Part shown: piece after piece, positions 62,302 to 62,309 of the stretch
How positions within the stretch are numbered: position 1 is the stretch's first letter
Layout: each line of letters starts with the position of its first letter
Assembly (NCBI GenBank): GCA_044433165.1
Contig: JAWXTX010000003.1
Span: forward strand, 1 to 62,309
Direction: 5' to 3'
DNA from: Ferrimonas sp044433165
Lineage (GTDB): Bacteria; Pseudomonadota; Gammaproteobacteria; Enterobacterales; Shewanellaceae
DNA length: 62,309 nt
Program-made: the position numbers and the translations under genes
The notes under the pieces: model-generated
What the model was told of the DNA's origin: nothing
What the model saw: only the letters and a program-made list of their open reading frames with translations
Database searches by the model: none

Positions 62302-62309
62302 GAATCATC

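Overview
The window is a 62.3-kb stretch of a gammaproteobacterial chromosome, of the Vibrio/Shewanella/Aeromonas kind. Gene content and order support this: waaA-arcA, a lysine-riboswitch lysC, yjtD-thrLABC, mutH/rppH-ptsP-lgt, aroF-tyrA, lptD-surA-pdxA-rsmA-apaG-apaH, and tkt/metK-sprT-endA-rsmE-gshB. The long (~368-residue) PurC and the AmgK-MurU cell-wall recycling pair beside lptD argue against an enteric. The genus cannot be named from the sequence alone.

Layout. 1-8.5 kb: partial waaA, arcA, lysC behind a lysine riboswitch, purC, slyD, aceK and yjtD. 8.5-13.5 kb: threonine operon with leader peptide and attenuator. 13.5-21.3 kb: menB (type II), dodecin, queG, a membrane diguanylate cyclase, yfbR, oxyR, a class III nucleotide cyclase and mutH. 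21.3-21.9 kb: an AT-rich mutH-rppH gap with several DnaA boxes, a likely DARS2-type locus. 21.9-28 kb: rppH-ptsP-lgt and aroF-tyrA. 28-37.3 kb: the amgK-murU-djlA operon, divergent from the lptD-to-apaH envelope/ribosome cluster. 37.4-42.3 kb: a YgiQ-type radical SAM protein, an NhaC antiporter and a lone pseudopilin. 42.4-47 kb: nadE-glnB, an ABC-2 exporter with a TrmB-like methyltransferase, and a 31-residue membrane peptide. 47-56.2 kb: tkt, periplasmic DNA ligase, metK behind met boxes, a C15-peptidase-like secreted protein with Ser in place of the catalytic Cys, sprT, endA, rsmE and gshB.

56.2-58.6 kb is the accessory island. It lies downstream of gshB and is visibly more AT-rich. It carries a compact 256-residue reverse transcriptase (YMDD) that is not of standard retron type. 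A 77-residue membrane protein gene sits directly upstream and overlaps it by 14 bp. A 12-bp long-range inverted repeat brackets that small gene, eight 7-bp tandem repeats follow the RT stop codon, and a decayed IS30-family transposase and a 60-residue orphan gene lie beyond. This is the best candidate for an undescribed system, probably anti-phage by analogy with other UG/DRT reverse transcriptases. The window ends with a TetR regulator, an operon of a FapA/DUF342 protein and a SieB-like membrane protein, and tRNA-Leu(CAG).

Regulatory elements read directly are the lysine riboswitch, the thr attenuator, a TyrR-like box before aroF, three tandem met boxes before metK, and many Rho-independent terminators. 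All assignments come from reading the sequence; no database search was run.
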